Positions 43,435-51,942 of a DNA stretch of 64,000 bases are shown one piece after another. A program made the position numbers and the translations under genes. The DNA is from Bacillota bacterium (GTDB lineage: Bacteria; Bacillota; Limnochordia; Darwinibacteriales; DTU012): positions 49,866-113,865 of the forward strand of contig DUVS01000027.1 in the NCBI GenBank assembly GCA_012840925.1, written 5' to 3'. The first letter of the stretch is position 1. Each line of letters opens with the position of its first letter. Under the pieces are notes generated by a model. That model did no database searches. It worked only from the letters and a program-made list of their open reading frames with translations, and had not been told where the DNA came from.

Positions 43435-45408
43435 CTATCTGACAATTTTATCTGCCAAATAGTCATTCCACACTGTCTCAAACCATCCGGATTCCCGAGG
43501 AATGGGTTTGACTGGATCCCAGCTGAAACTACAGCCAGAACCCTGAAACTGTATCCGTTGAATGTGCTGGCCGAAATAGGGATCAGCAGTCAATGAAAAT
43601 CGAAACTGTTCAGGCAGTTGGGGCAAAGGCAATTCACCTTCTGGATCATAAACCAGATACGAGCCGCGGCTCTTGCCTCCTCGTTCGATATAGTCTTTAA
43701 TTGCCGACAAATATACATACTGACAGATCAGCAAATCGTAATTCTGGAAACAAAGCCCCAGTTCAAATGGGGACTCAATTTCTGTATCGTCAACCAGACT
43801 CTCAAGCTGACTAAGTGCCGCCTTGGCATTGGCACTGGCTTGTTCCAGAGAGCGGATATGAGCACCTGATCTAGTCATCCGTTCTTGAATTTGACGCCTG
43901 ATTGCCGCAGCATTGCTCTCGGGGCCAAGCTTGGCCAGAAACTTCCTTCCCAATTCCATTTTGGCCTCAATCTGCACCTTGGCTTCCGCCAGAAATTCCT
44001 GCCGGGGCATGGGCTCTTGCCGATAACGGGCTGCGATATATTGGGCTGCCCGGGTACTGCCTACCTGTCCCGAGTTCAATGCGCTACCGCCAGGGCGGTA
44101 TACACCATGGCTGCCGTTGACTTCGCCTACCGGGAAAAAGTGTTTCAAGTTACTTTCCCACCAACTATTTCCTTCCAAGCCGCCGTTGTTGTGCTGGGCA
44201 CAAACAGCGATCTCCAGCATTTCCTGGCTGAGATCAATCCCGTTGTTGAGATATAAATCAATGGCCGGTTGATTCATATGGGCTAAGCGGTCAATTGGAC
44301 GCCCGAATAAAGCTTGTGAATTCTTAAGGTAGGTATAGGCTTCTTCGCCAAGAAGCGAGAAATCCAGTTCACCATTTTCAGATCCCCATGATGGATTATG
44401 GCGAAAATCCAAGAAAACGCGGCGGCCTTTGATCACAGTTTCATAATAGACCAGGATATCGATAAGAGACGAGCCGTAATTTGCCACCTTCCGGGGATCG
44501 AACGGCCATTGATAACCTTTTAGGAAGATGGCATCCAGCATTTTACCTGGATCTGGGAAATAATCCTCCAGGAATTCACAGGGTTCACTGCCATCAGGGG
44601 CTATCGATACGTACCGGGGCAAAACCTGTTGATAAGTGCCAGACAAATTCCAGCGGAATTTGATCGAAGCAATTCCAAATTGACTTTCCGTGAGGTTCTT
44701 GCCCTTAACGCCTGCTTCGAAAGCGATCCCTGTGGCACCCGTCTGGCTTGGCGGATACACAGAAGTTCCATACATACCCGCTGGACCACCGGTGGCATAG
44801 ATAACATTCGTAGCATTAAACAGCACATATGGATCTGTCTGAGCCGGATCAGCATCCAGTGCCAATGCAATTACACCAATGGTTCGGCTTTGATGGGAAT
44901 CTGTAAGAATGCCGATTACCTGATGGCGATCAAATAGGCGAATCCCCTTCTGCCGGACTTGGTGTTCCAACTTCTCAGTCATATACTTGGAAGTCAGCGG
45001 ACCGGCTGAGGTCGCCCGCTGCCTTGGATCGTGATCTGTTTTATACCCGACATACTCCCCAAACTGATTGTGAGGAAAAGGCACGCCGATGTCTACAAGG
45101 TGGTAAAACGCCTTAGCAGACAAAGCTGCTTCTACTAACGCGATATCTCCATCCATAGCCCCCCCGTCAAACAGGGTTTTGGCCATATCATAAACCGAAT
45201 CCGGTTCTGCACCTGAAAGCGTCAATTTGTAATAAGTCTGTTTGTCCGACCCGGTGTTGCGGGATGTTCCCATGTTCATGCCTTCGGTGACGATCACAAC
45301 GTCCTTTTGTCCATAATGGACCAGCCGATCCGCTGCATTCAGCGCTGCTGCTCCACTCCCTACAACAACAGTGTTACATGAGATCACCGGCAATTGTTGG
45401 ATATCCAT
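43435..45408 (-). CDS. FAD-dependent oxidoreductase (fumarate reductase/aspartate oxidase superfamily)
   Basis: This 657-residue flavoprotein has an N-terminal dinucleotide-binding motif VVVGSGAAALNAADRLV, the segment VIYATGGPAGMYGTSVYPP, NNGGLEGNSWWESNLKHFFP, and GEVNGSHGVYRPGGSALNSG, which places FAD in this superfamily. A helical C-terminal domain of about 150 residues follows. It has no signal peptide or haem motif. Substrate is unknown, and it is longer than L-aspartate oxidase. ATG 45408 (AGGAGATGATCAAG) is preferred over ATG 45417. It lies 12 bp behind an MFS transporter gene, so the pair probably imports and reduces or oxidises one organic acid. Confidence 0.85.
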   Translation of the reverse strand: MDIQQLPVISCNTVVVGSGAAALNAADRLVHYGQKDVVIVTEGMNMGTSRNTGSDKQTYYKLTLSGAEPDSVYDMAKTLFDGGAMDGDIALVEAALSAKAFYHLVDIGVPFPHNQFGEYVGYKTDHDPRQRATSAGPLTSKYMTEKLEHQVRQKGIRLFDRHQVIGILTDSHQSRTIGVIALALDADPAQTDPYVLFNATNVIYATGGPAGMYGTSVYPPSQTGATGIAFEAGVKGKNLTESQFGIASIKFRWNLSGTYQQVLPRYVSIAPDGSEPCEFLEDYFPDPGKMLDAIFLKGYQWPFDPRKVANYGSSLIDILVYYETVIKGRRVFLDFRHNPSWGSENGELDFSLLGEEAYTYLKNSQALFGRPIDRLAHMNQPAIDLYLNNGIDLSQEMLEIAVCAQHNNGGLEGNSWWESNLKHFFPVGEVNGSHGVYRPGGSALNSGQVGSTRAAQYIAARYRQEPMPRQEFLAEAKVQIEAKMELGRKFLAKLGPESNAAAIRRQIQERMTRSGAHIRSLEQASANAKAALSQLESLVDDTEIESPFELGLCFQNYDLLICQYVYLSAIKDYIERGGKSRGSYLVYDPEGELPLPQLPEQFRFSLTADPYFGQHIQRIQFQGSGCSFSWDPVKPIPRESGWFETVWNDYLADKIVR

Positions 45409-45420
45409 CTTGATCATCTC

Positions 45421-46569
45421 CTATCCGCCTATTTTAGCTGCCTGTTGTGCTTTAGGCCGGCCGATTACGGCCAGACAGCCGAGCACTCCCATGAATGCAA
45501 CGCTCAGATATCCCATCTTCATACCAAACAAGTCGCTGATCCAGCCGGCAAAGACAGGACCAGCAGTCATGCCAATACCATACAAAGCTTGAAAGAATCC
45601 CATGGCTGTACTCCGTTTGTCAGGCGAAATCGACTTAATACTCAAGCTTAACAAGACCGGATAGATCAAACCACGGCCGAATCCATTTACCGCTTGAGTC
45701 AGATAGAGCACAAACATACTGGAAGTATATGGTACACTGGCTGAAGCCAGCATCATCATCACAAACGAAAGCACAATTGCCTGCCGTTCGCCAATCTTGG
45801 CAGCTACTAAATCGCTTGCCCGCGATGCCAGGGCAATTGCCAATGATGATACGAGCATCAACAGCGTCAGCTGCTGATCATTGGCGCCAATGCTCGCTGC
45901 ATACGACTGGTTGAAACCGTAAATAGTTGCGAAGTTGATTGCCTGCACCAAAAGGGCCAGTGTGCTCACCCACAGCAGCTGCGGATCGAATCCGACTTTG
46001 ATCAAGGACTTGATCTGCAGGGGCTGTTTGCTAATTGCTGGTTCTTTAATTCTGGTACTCAGGACCAAACCAACCAATCCCACACTTCCTCCGATGATGA
46101 ACGGAGCCTTGTAACCCAGGGCGTCAGCGGCAAAACCACCTAGTGTTGAAGCCACAAGCTGACCCAGGGAAGTATAAAACATGATCACCGCCATGGCCTT
46201 GCCGGACTGTTCGGCGGGATAGAAGCTGGCATACATCACCGTAAATATCACCCAGGCTGCAGCCGCCACCCCAGCCAGGCCCCTGAATACAAGAGCCAGC
46301 CAAGGCGTGCTGGCAACACCTAGCCCTATGCAGCTGATAGCAGCACAGGCCACTCCAAAAATAACAAAGATTTTACGCTTGCCGATCCGGTCAGCATAAA
46401 TACCAAGGGGAATCCGGATCAACATCTGCGTAAAGCCATAGGAGCCGAGGATCAAGCCAACCATACTTAACGATGCGCCCATGCCTTCCACGTATGGTGT
46501 TAAAATCGGCATGTATACGTAAAGGCTAAACCAGTAAATCAAAGTCACTGCAATAAACAGGTTTGTCAT
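45421..46569 (-). CDS. Major facilitator superfamily transporter
   Basis: This 382-residue, 12-span MFS protein has the loop 2-3 signature GIYADRIGKRKIFVIFG near residue 60, VTLIYWFSLYVYMPILTPYV as the first span, and GFFQALYGIGMTAGPVFAGW near the end. It is a secondary transporter in the inner membrane with unknown substrate. The start is ATG 46569 with GGGGGAGGAAG. It forms a two-gene operon with the flavoprotein gene downstream (12-bp gap), suggesting uptake of that enzyme's substrate or product. It could instead be an exporter. Confidence 0.9.
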   Translation of the reverse strand: MTNLFIAVTLIYWFSLYVYMPILTPYVEGMGASLSMVGLILGSYGFTQMLIRIPLGIYADRIGKRKIFVIFGVACAAISCIGLGVASTPWLALVFRGLAGVAAAAWVIFTVMYASFYPAEQSGKAMAVIMFYTSLGQLVASTLGGFAADALGYKAPFIIGGSVGLVGLVLSTRIKEPAISKQPLQIKSLIKVGFDPQLLWVSTLALLVQAINFATIYGFNQSYAASIGANDQQLTLLMLVSSLAIALASRASDLVAAKIGERQAIVLSFVMMMLASASVPYTSSMFVLYLTQAVNGFGRGLIYPVLLSLSIKSISPDKRSTAMGFFQALYGIGMTAGPVFAGWISDLFGMKMGYLSVAFMGVLGCLAVIGRPKAQQAAKIGG

Positions 46570-46683
46570 CTTCCTCCCCCTGACTAGCACAATTATACCA
46601 CAGAAAAAGGATTTGTTATCCTCTATAACGAAGAAAATGGAAATTCACGCGACGCTATAAGTAAAGCAAAATGGAGGGGTACC

Positions 46684-47886
46684 ATGTACAGGCAACAAAT
46701 TGAAGCTGCGAAAGAGCACTTTGCCCAGATTCTCGAAGCTCAACTGCAAAGAATTGAGCGCATGCAACAGGATGATAGCTTTATTGATTATCAGAAACTG
46801 GATAAGATCGTCATCGGCATCGTCGGCGGAGACGGGATCGGCCCGTATATTGCCGGCCAGGCTGAAAGAATTCTGGCAGACCTGCTGGCAAAGCAGATCA
46901 CAGCAGGCAAGGTGGAACTGCGGAAAATCGAAGGGCTTACTATCGAAAACCGCATTGCCCGTATGCAGGCAATCCCTGATGATGTCTTGACTGAGCTGCG
47001 CCAGTGCCATGTGGTTCTTAAGGGCCCGACCACCACTCCGGATCAGAGTGCAGATATGCCTAACATTGAAAGTGCTAACGTATTTATGAGACGCGCATTT
47101 GACCTCTTTGCCAATATCCGTCCGGTAAAGGTGCCGGAGCTGAACATAGACTGGATGTTCTTCCGTGAGAATACAGAGGGCGAATATGCACTAGGCAGCC
47201 AAGGGTTGAATGTTACTCCCGAACTGGCTGTTGATTTCAAGGTGACCACGACGCAAGGTTCAAGACGCATCATTCGCGCGGCTTTCGAATATGCAAAACT
47301 CCACGGCAAAACGCGGGTAACTGTCGTAACCAAAGCCAATGTGGTCAAGACCACTGACGGCAAGTTCCTCAGCATTGCCAGAGAAATCGCCCAGGACTAT
47401 CCTGATATTGTTTGCGATGATTGGTATATCGACATAATGACGGCGAAACTGATCGATCCCAGCCGCCGGTCGGAGTTTCAAGTCATGGTGATGCCAAACC
47501 TGTATGGCGATATCCTCACCGATGAGGCGGCCCAGATCCAGGGTGGAGTGGGAACTGCCGGCAGTGCCAATGTTGGTACCAAATACGCCATGTTTGAAGC
47601 AATCCACGGTTCTGCACCGCGAATGGTTGCGGAAGGACGTGCCATATATGCTGATCCAAGCAGCATGATTAAAGCAAGTGTCATGTTATTGGAACATATT
47701 GGTTTTAATAAGGAAGCAGAAAAACTGCAGATGGCTCTGGATATTTGCAGTCAATTTGAACAGAAAGTGAAACTCACCGGCCGCAGTGACGGCGTAACAA
47801 ATGAGGTTTACACAGACTATATCCTGGAAACGGTAGCCCAACCAGACCTTCTCGAACGTTATCAGGAGTTTCTTGCCAAGCTATAA
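46684..47886 (+). CDS. Isocitrate/isopropylmalate dehydrogenase family protein, probably isocitrate dehydrogenase
   Basis: This 400-residue beta-decarboxylating dehydrogenase has a roughly 40-residue N-terminal helical extension. GIVGGDGIGPYIAGQAERIL, LKGPTTTP, the substrate loop with ESANVFMRRAFDLFANIRPVK, FFRENTEGEYALGSQG, NLYGDILTDEAAQIQGGVGT and IHGSAPRMVAEG follow. The overall form suits NAD-linked isocitrate dehydrogenase of anaerobes better than LeuB. The start is ATG 46684 (AAAATGGAGGGGTACC). It faces the Re-citrate/homocitrate-synthase gene across a shared terminator, which supports a joint role in making 2-oxoglutarate. Homoisocitrate as substrate cannot be excluded. Confidence 0.85.
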   Translation: MYRQQIEAAKEHFAQILEAQLQRIERMQQDDSFIDYQKLDKIVIGIVGGDGIGPYIAGQAERILADLLAKQITAGKVELRKIEGLTIENRIARMQAIPDDVLTELRQCHVVLKGPTTTPDQSADMPNIESANVFMRRAFDLFANIRPVKVPELNIDWMFFRENTEGEYALGSQGLNVTPELAVDFKVTTTQGSRRIIRAAFEYAKLHGKTRVTVVTKANVVKTTDGKFLSIAREIAQDYPDIVCDDWYIDIMTAKLIDPSRRSEFQVMVMPNLYGDILTDEAAQIQGGVGTAGSANVGTKYAMFEAIHGSAPRMVAEGRAIYADPSSMIKASVMLLEHIGFNKEAEKLQMALDICSQFEQKVKLTGRSDGVTNEVYTDYILETVAQPDLLERYQEFLAKL

Positions 47887-47888
47887 CC

Positions 47889-47920
47889 AAAAAGGATCTC
47901 GGTTAGCCGAGATCCTTTTT
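47889..47920. terminator. Bidirectional intrinsic terminator
   Basis: This is a perfect 14-bp stem AAAAAGGATCTCGG/CCGAGATCCTTTTT around TTAG, with T tracts on both strands, exactly filling the gap between the two convergent genes. Confidence 0.95.
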
Positions 47921-49189
47921 CTAGTCAACTCTCCGTGGATCGACGGTGAGAATCTGCTCCACCGCTTCTGGGTACTTAGCGATGAACAAAAGTTCATCGT
48001 TGGTCAATGGTTTCTGATTATGCAAAGCAGCGTACTGCACCAGGCGCAGAATGTCCCGTTCGTTCTCCAGTTCCACTCCCAGCTGCTGGTACACATGCTT
48101 TAGCCCCTTGATACCACCATATTCACCAGTGGTGATTATTCGCCCCAAAGGCCTGATTTCATGTTCCTCGATCCCTAGTTCATCCGGGGAATACAGTTCA
48201 TAGTTCTTGCGGTTTTTCAGCATCCCATCGGCATGGATTCCCGATTCATGAGCAAAGGCATTGCGGCCGACACCAACTTGGTTAATGGGAATTGGCTGTC
48301 CGAAGGCCATAGCCGCATAGCTGCATACTTTCCACGCTTTGGTCAGGTCGATCTTCTCATCGAGGACATCCAAATCTTGCATCCCGCGAGATTTTTTCAA
48401 AGCCAGAATCACTGATACAAGATCTGCATTCCCTGCCCTCTCACCCATACCGTTGACAGTAGTATTGATATAAGCGTCAACCCCAGCATCAAGCGCTCCC
48501 ATAGCCCCTTCCACTGAGTTCGCCACCGCATAGCCCAGATCATTGTGACAGTGCAGCTCAATGGGCATCTGAACCGCTTCGGCGATGCGCTTGACACTGT
48601 CGTAAATAGAGACGGTGCGGTCATACCCAAGTGTATCACAGTACCTGAACCGGTCTGCTCCGTTAGCTTTGGCTGCCAGTGCAAATCGAATCAGATAGTC
48701 TTCATCATAGCGCCGGTCCTTAGTGTAAGGTTCTGTCCTGGAGGCATCTTCAGCATTGACGCCAATTGATTCGATCCCCGCTTCTTTCGCACAGGCTACC
48801 GCCTCTGTCATCATCTTCAGGATGTCTTCACGGTTTAGCCGGCCTCCAAATTTACCCTCAGTCATGATTTCCGATGTTGAAATGGACAAATTTAGAATAC
48901 GGATATTAGTGTACTTCACAGCCCGCTGTACGTCCTCAACCATAGCCCGCGCCCATCCCTGCAGCCTCATCGTGCCCATGGCACCTTTGTCCGCAAGTTT
49001 CAAATTGGCATTGATATAGTTCCACTCATGCTGTAACGCTGGAAAGCCGATTTCACTTTGGTAAACACCCATCTCACTCAGGTAAAAATTCAGCATCGTT
49101 TTTTGCAGCTTTGAAAGCCCAATGAATGCAGTTTGGACTCCATCACGGTTAGTAACATCAATAATGTAGACTTTGTTCTTACGAGCCAT
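47921..49189 (-). CDS. Re-citrate synthase / homocitrate synthase family protein
   Basis: This 422-residue DRE-TIM metallolyase condenses acetyl-CoA with a 2-oxo acid. The N-terminus YIIDVTNRDGVQTAFIGLSK replaces the usual DTTLRDG with VTNRDG, as in the (Re)-citrate synthases of Clostridium kluyveri and syntrophs. Other motifs are QSEIGFP, ELHCHNDLGYAVANSVEGAM with the metal His pair, NGMGERAGNADL and AHESGIHADGM. Its length exceeds plain homocitrate synthase and lacks the LeuA regulatory domain. Pairing with isocitrate dehydrogenase favours citrate over homocitrate as product. The start is ATG 49189. No standard Si-citrate synthase is seen in the window. Confidence 0.82.
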   Translation of the reverse strand: MARKNKVYIIDVTNRDGVQTAFIGLSKLQKTMLNFYLSEMGVYQSEIGFPALQHEWNYINANLKLADKGAMGTMRLQGWARAMVEDVQRAVKYTNIRILNLSISTSEIMTEGKFGGRLNREDILKMMTEAVACAKEAGIESIGVNAEDASRTEPYTKDRRYDEDYLIRFALAAKANGADRFRYCDTLGYDRTVSIYDSVKRIAEAVQMPIELHCHNDLGYAVANSVEGAMGALDAGVDAYINTTVNGMGERAGNADLVSVILALKKSRGMQDLDVLDEKIDLTKAWKVCSYAAMAFGQPIPINQVGVGRNAFAHESGIHADGMLKNRKNYELYSPDELGIEEHEIRPLGRIITTGEYGGIKGLKHVYQQLGVELENERDILRLVQYAALHNQKPLTNDELLFIAKYPEAVEQILTVDPRRVD

Positions 49190-49393
49190 ACCGATTCCTC
49201 CATCAAAACAGGATGTGGATGATCAAAATCTCGCACTGCATAATGAAAACATAGCTTTGCACGGTAATATTAATGCCAAATTATAGCACAGATACCTGGG
49301 AATGTCAAAAAAGCCTGATCTGGCAATTCTTGCAGGAAAAACTGAACCCAAACCAAAAATCTTGCGACTATAAGGGTGAAAGGGTTGAGGGTG

Positions 49394-49852
49394 ATGAGCT
49401 TTGACGAAATATATGCCAGATACGTGGACTCTGTCTACAGCTTCCTCAAATTTAAACTGAACGATGAATACCTGGTTGAAGAAATCCTGCAGGAAACATT
49501 TCTAGCAGTTTATCGCAATCTTAATAAGCTATCAACTGTACAGTCCCCCAAATCATGGATCCTCACCATTGCCCGTCACAAGCTGGTGGACCATCTGCGC
49601 AGTATTAAACACGAGGAAGTAACCCTTGACCACAGTATGCTGGTACAGGAATTTTCCACTGACTTGGTGCTGAATGAAGTTCTCAATCAACTCGATTCAA
49701 CAGCAGCAGCGATCGTCTACGGCCTTTACGTGGAACAGCTAACCTGTCAGGAACTAGCCGAGATATTGGAGATACCTGTTGGGACAGTGAAGAGCAAAGC
49801 TTACACTGCCCGAGCTAAACTCCGCAATTGGTTAAAGGGGGCAGGACAATGA
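49394..49852 (+). CDS. ECF-type RNA polymerase sigma factor
   Basis: This 152-residue sigma-70 family protein has only regions 2 and 4. Region 2 is FDEIYARYVDSVYSFLKFKL ... VEEILQETFLAVYRNL and PKSWILTIARHKLVDHLR. Region 4 is TAAAIVYGLYVEQLTCQELA followed by EILEIPVGTVKSKAYTARAK. It redirects polymerase to a small regulon, often for envelope stress. GTG 49376 opens the frame, but ATG 49394 gives the standard N-terminus, with AAGGGTTGAGGGTG upstream. It is the first of four overlapping genes, and its stop overlaps the next start (ATGA). Confidence 0.93.
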   Translation: MSFDEIYARYVDSVYSFLKFKLNDEYLVEEILQETFLAVYRNLNKLSTVQSPKSWILTIARHKLVDHLRSIKHEEVTLDHSMLVQEFSTDLVLNEVLNQLDSTAAAIVYGLYVEQLTCQELAEILEIPVGTVKSKAYTARAKLRNWLKGAGQ

Positions 49853-50205
49853 ATCAGGGGTATTGTAAAGAAGAATACTACAGTGATCTTGCTTTAGGTT
49901 ACATTCAAGGCCGTCTGTCCATCCTGGAAAAGCAAACCGTTTTTCGTCTGGCTACAGAAGACCCTGATTTTCGGGAACTACTCCGCCTTGAACTGGAGCT
50001 GGCCAAAGAACTGGCGAAATTGAAGGAATCAACCCCTCGGCCAGTAGCAGTAAATAGCTATTACAAAGTCAAGTCTTCGACAGCGGATGCACTTTCCTGT
50101 GGTTTTACAGATGTGGTACTCACCTCAATCCTTAACATCATCGTGCCGCAATCGGCCCGGGAGATGATCTTAATACGAAAAGGAGTGTGTGTTTATGAGC
50201 GATAA
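49849..50205 (+). CDS. Putative soluble anti-sigma factor (no zinc motif)
   Basis: This 118-residue protein overlaps the sigma gene by 4 bp, the usual place for an anti-sigma factor. The N-terminal half (DLALGYIQGRLSILEKQTVF, EDPDFRELLRLELELAKELA) has the helical layout of anti-sigma domains, but lacks the His-x3-Cys-x2-Cys zinc site. No membrane span follows. The C-terminal part (TDVVLTSILNIIVPQSAREM) is unfamiliar. Function is inferred from position and helix pattern only. ATG 49849 follows AAAGGGGGCAGGACA. Confidence 0.6.
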   Translation: MNQGYCKEEYYSDLALGYIQGRLSILEKQTVFRLATEDPDFRELLRLELELAKELAKLKESTPRPVAVNSYYKVKSSTADALSCGFTDVVLTSILNIIVPQSAREMILIRKGVCVYER

Positions 50206-50458
50206 AACACCAGCTCAAACAATCGGTGAAATGCTGGACGTGGTTACCGAGAAGCTGCCCCGGTTCTTTACAGACCTAGTAACATCTCTGTATTCTGAGG
50301 AGGCCGCTACAAACATGGCGAAAGCAGTTGGCGCATTGTATAAAGAGCTGATTAATGCCGGATTCAAACCTGATGATGCACTGGCAATGGCAAAAGACTA
50401 TCTTAATACCTACAAATCCATGCTGGAGAGCATCAAAATCAATAATAACCAGAAATGA
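50195..50458 (+). CDS. Small helical protein of the ECF operon (87 residues)
   Basis: This 87-residue, mostly helical soluble protein starts MSDKTPAQTIGEMLDVVTEK and contains INAGFKPDDALAMAKDYLNT near its end. No family is recognised with confidence. ATG 50195 is supported by AAAGGAGTGTGTGTTT, overlapping the end of the anti-sigma-like gene by 11 bp. Its C-terminal motif resembles one in the next gene (LRKQGIPEKAVWELTKCYRQ), hinting that the two products are related in structure or bind each other. It could be a co-regulator or the operon's output. Confidence 0.72.
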   Translation: MSDKTPAQTIGEMLDVVTEKLPRFFTDLVTSLYSEEAATNMAKAVGALYKELINAGFKPDDALAMAKDYLNTYKSMLESIKINNNQK

Positions 50459-50691
50459 TGAGTTCAATTGGATCAACTGTTGTCAGTATCGTGCGGTTTG
50501 TGGGCAAAAATGCAGTAGCCGTACCTACTATGTTGTACCAGCGCGCAAAAGGCTGCAGGCGCTTCGCCAGGCAGCTGCGCAAACAAGGAATCCCGGAAAA
50601 AGCGGTCTGGGAATTGACCAAATGTTACCGCCAAGCGTTCAGTTTTTGGAAAAACTGGCCACTAACAAATATCGAAGACAGACAAAATTGA
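50455..50691 (+). CDS. Small basic protein of the ECF operon (78 residues)
   Basis: This 78-residue protein starts MMSSIGSTVVSIVRFVGKNA. It has a hydrophobic N-terminal helix, a strongly basic middle (RAKGCRRFARQLRKQG), and an aromatic end. It may sit on the membrane surface or bind nucleic acid. Its ATG overlaps the previous stop by 4 bp (ATGATGA), strong evidence of coupled translation. The IPEKAVWELTKCY segment echoes FKPDDALAMAKDY of the previous gene. No family is recognised. Confidence 0.65.
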   Translation: MMSSIGSTVVSIVRFVGKNAVAVPTMLYQRAKGCRRFARQLRKQGIPEKAVWELTKCYRQAFSFWKNWPLTNIEDRQN

Positions 50692-50725
50692 AAAAGGCGG
50701 TTCTGTGTCCAGGCACATAACCGCC
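50691..50725 (-). terminator. Terminator for the ASRT-domain gene
   Basis: The stem GGCGGTT.TGTG..CACA.AACCGCC is followed on the minus strand by TTTTTC. It lies directly after the stop of the convergent ECF operon and may serve both. Confidence 0.75.
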
Positions 50726-50762
50726 CTCGTTATCCTGCCCCATCCGCTCAACTGAAGTACAC

Positions 50763-51143
50763 TTAAAGAGGATATGCCATAGTGGTCATGAGGCCTATTT
50801 CAGGCTGAGTAGTATCCAGCCGGCTGTACTGGACGATGATCGGTTGATCGCTTTCAACCATCGCCGCATAGGGCACACCTTGAGGGATGCTCTGGCCGGC
50901 ATCATTCTTGATCTGATCGAGGCGGATGTGATTGGTACGCTCTGCTTTACACTCTGCAGTAAAGCCCCGCACAGGTTCTGCATCAGAGAAATAAAAGGTC
51001 AGTTTAATCGTGGCATCACAGGGGCCTGGATTGAGCACACAAATCGCTTCATGGCTCACATAGTGCTTGCCGTTAGTAATCTCAGGCCAATAACAGTCCG
51101 GTATAAACCATACCTTTGAACCAGCTTGAATACTGCTCGCCAT
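50763..51143 (-). CDS. ASRT-domain protein (sensory rhodopsin transducer family)
   Basis: This 126-residue beta-sandwich protein is of the Anabaena sensory rhodopsin transducer family. It shows KVWFIPDCYWPEITNGKHYV, HEAICVLNPGPCDATIKLTFYF, RTNHIRLDQIKNDAGQSIPQ, GVPYAAMVESDQPIIVQYSR. No rhodopsin gene is visible, and family members in non-phototrophs are thought to bind small molecules, often in sugar-utilisation loci. ATG 51143 is preceded by GAGGGAAGGT, a reasonable ribosome site. It follows a class II aldolase gene by 25 bp in the same direction, so it may assist sugar metabolism rather than light sensing. Confidence 0.87.
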   Translation of the reverse strand: MASSIQAGSKVWFIPDCYWPEITNGKHYVSHEAICVLNPGPCDATIKLTFYFSDAEPVRGFTAECKAERTNHIRLDQIKNDAGQSIPQGVPYAAMVESDQPIIVQYSRLDTTQPEIGLMTTMAYPL

Positions 51144-51168
51144 TACCTTCCCTCCATGTTCAACTCAT

Positions 51169-51894
51169 TTACTTATCTCCAAAAAACAGCTCCACCAAAC
51201 CAGAAACCTTGCCGGGTGCGCCAGGCATCGGTAGATTGCGCGTTTTCATCGTCCGTTCCAGATTCTGCACATCCTCTTTGGATAACAAATCCACGCCACC
51301 AAGCAGCCTGGCCACAAGCAGCGATTTGGCAGCCGCTTCCATCATTTCAAAGAAATCTAAAGCCCTTTCCACACTTTCAGTGCTGACGACCAAGGCACCG
51401 TGGTTCTTCATAAGAAACGCATTGGCATAATTCAGCTTATCATCAAAAGCCTCAGCCAGAGCATCCGTTAACGGTTCCTCATAATCCACGGTCAGCATGG
51501 GCCCCACCTCAATGATGGGCTCTGGCAATGTCGGCAGAGCTAACAGATCAGTACTGGCGATGGCAAAACCGGTCATGATCGGTGGATGGGCATGAACGAT
51601 GCCTCTGATATCAGGACGGCGGCTGAAAATGCGCAGATGAAATGGGGTCTCACCCGTTGGTTTCCGTCCTTCTTTGGCATATAGTACATTACCTTCCATG
51701 TCAATAAGGCATATATCGTCAAACCTAATCTTGCGCTTGGCGACCTTCGTCGGTGTAATGAGGACCACATTCTCTGCCACCCGGTAAGACAGATTGCCGC
51801 CGTGGGAAGTAACGTACCCTAGCTCAGCCACACGAACACAGGAACCCACCAACTCCTGGATTTGCTCTTGATATTGCTGTTGTAACTTATGCAT
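51169..51894 (-). CDS. Class II aldolase/adducin family protein
   Basis: This 241-residue zinc-dependent aldolase is of the fuculose-/ribulose-phosphate aldolase fold. Motifs are TSHGGNLSYRV near residue 30, LITPTKVAKRK, KPTGETPFHLRIF, the zinc pair GIVHAHPPIM (H-x-H near 100), and LMKNHGALVVS with the third His near 163. It probably cleaves or epimerises a deoxy- or pentulose phosphate. The start is ATG 51894 after GAGGAACAAGATCG. It is cotranscribed with the ASRT-domain gene. The exact sugar is unknown. Confidence 0.9.
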   Translation of the reverse strand: MHKLQQQYQEQIQELVGSCVRVAELGYVTSHGGNLSYRVAENVVLITPTKVAKRKIRFDDICLIDMEGNVLYAKEGRKPTGETPFHLRIFSRRPDIRGIVHAHPPIMTGFAIASTDLLALPTLPEPIIEVGPMLTVDYEEPLTDALAEAFDDKLNYANAFLMKNHGALVVSTESVERALDFFEMMEAAAKSLLVARLLGGVDLLSKEDVQNLERTMKTRNLPMPGAPGKVSGLVELFFGDK

Positions 51895-51942
51895 CGATCT
51901 TGTTCCTCCTATTCGCTGTAAACAGTATTAATTCAAAAGGCT

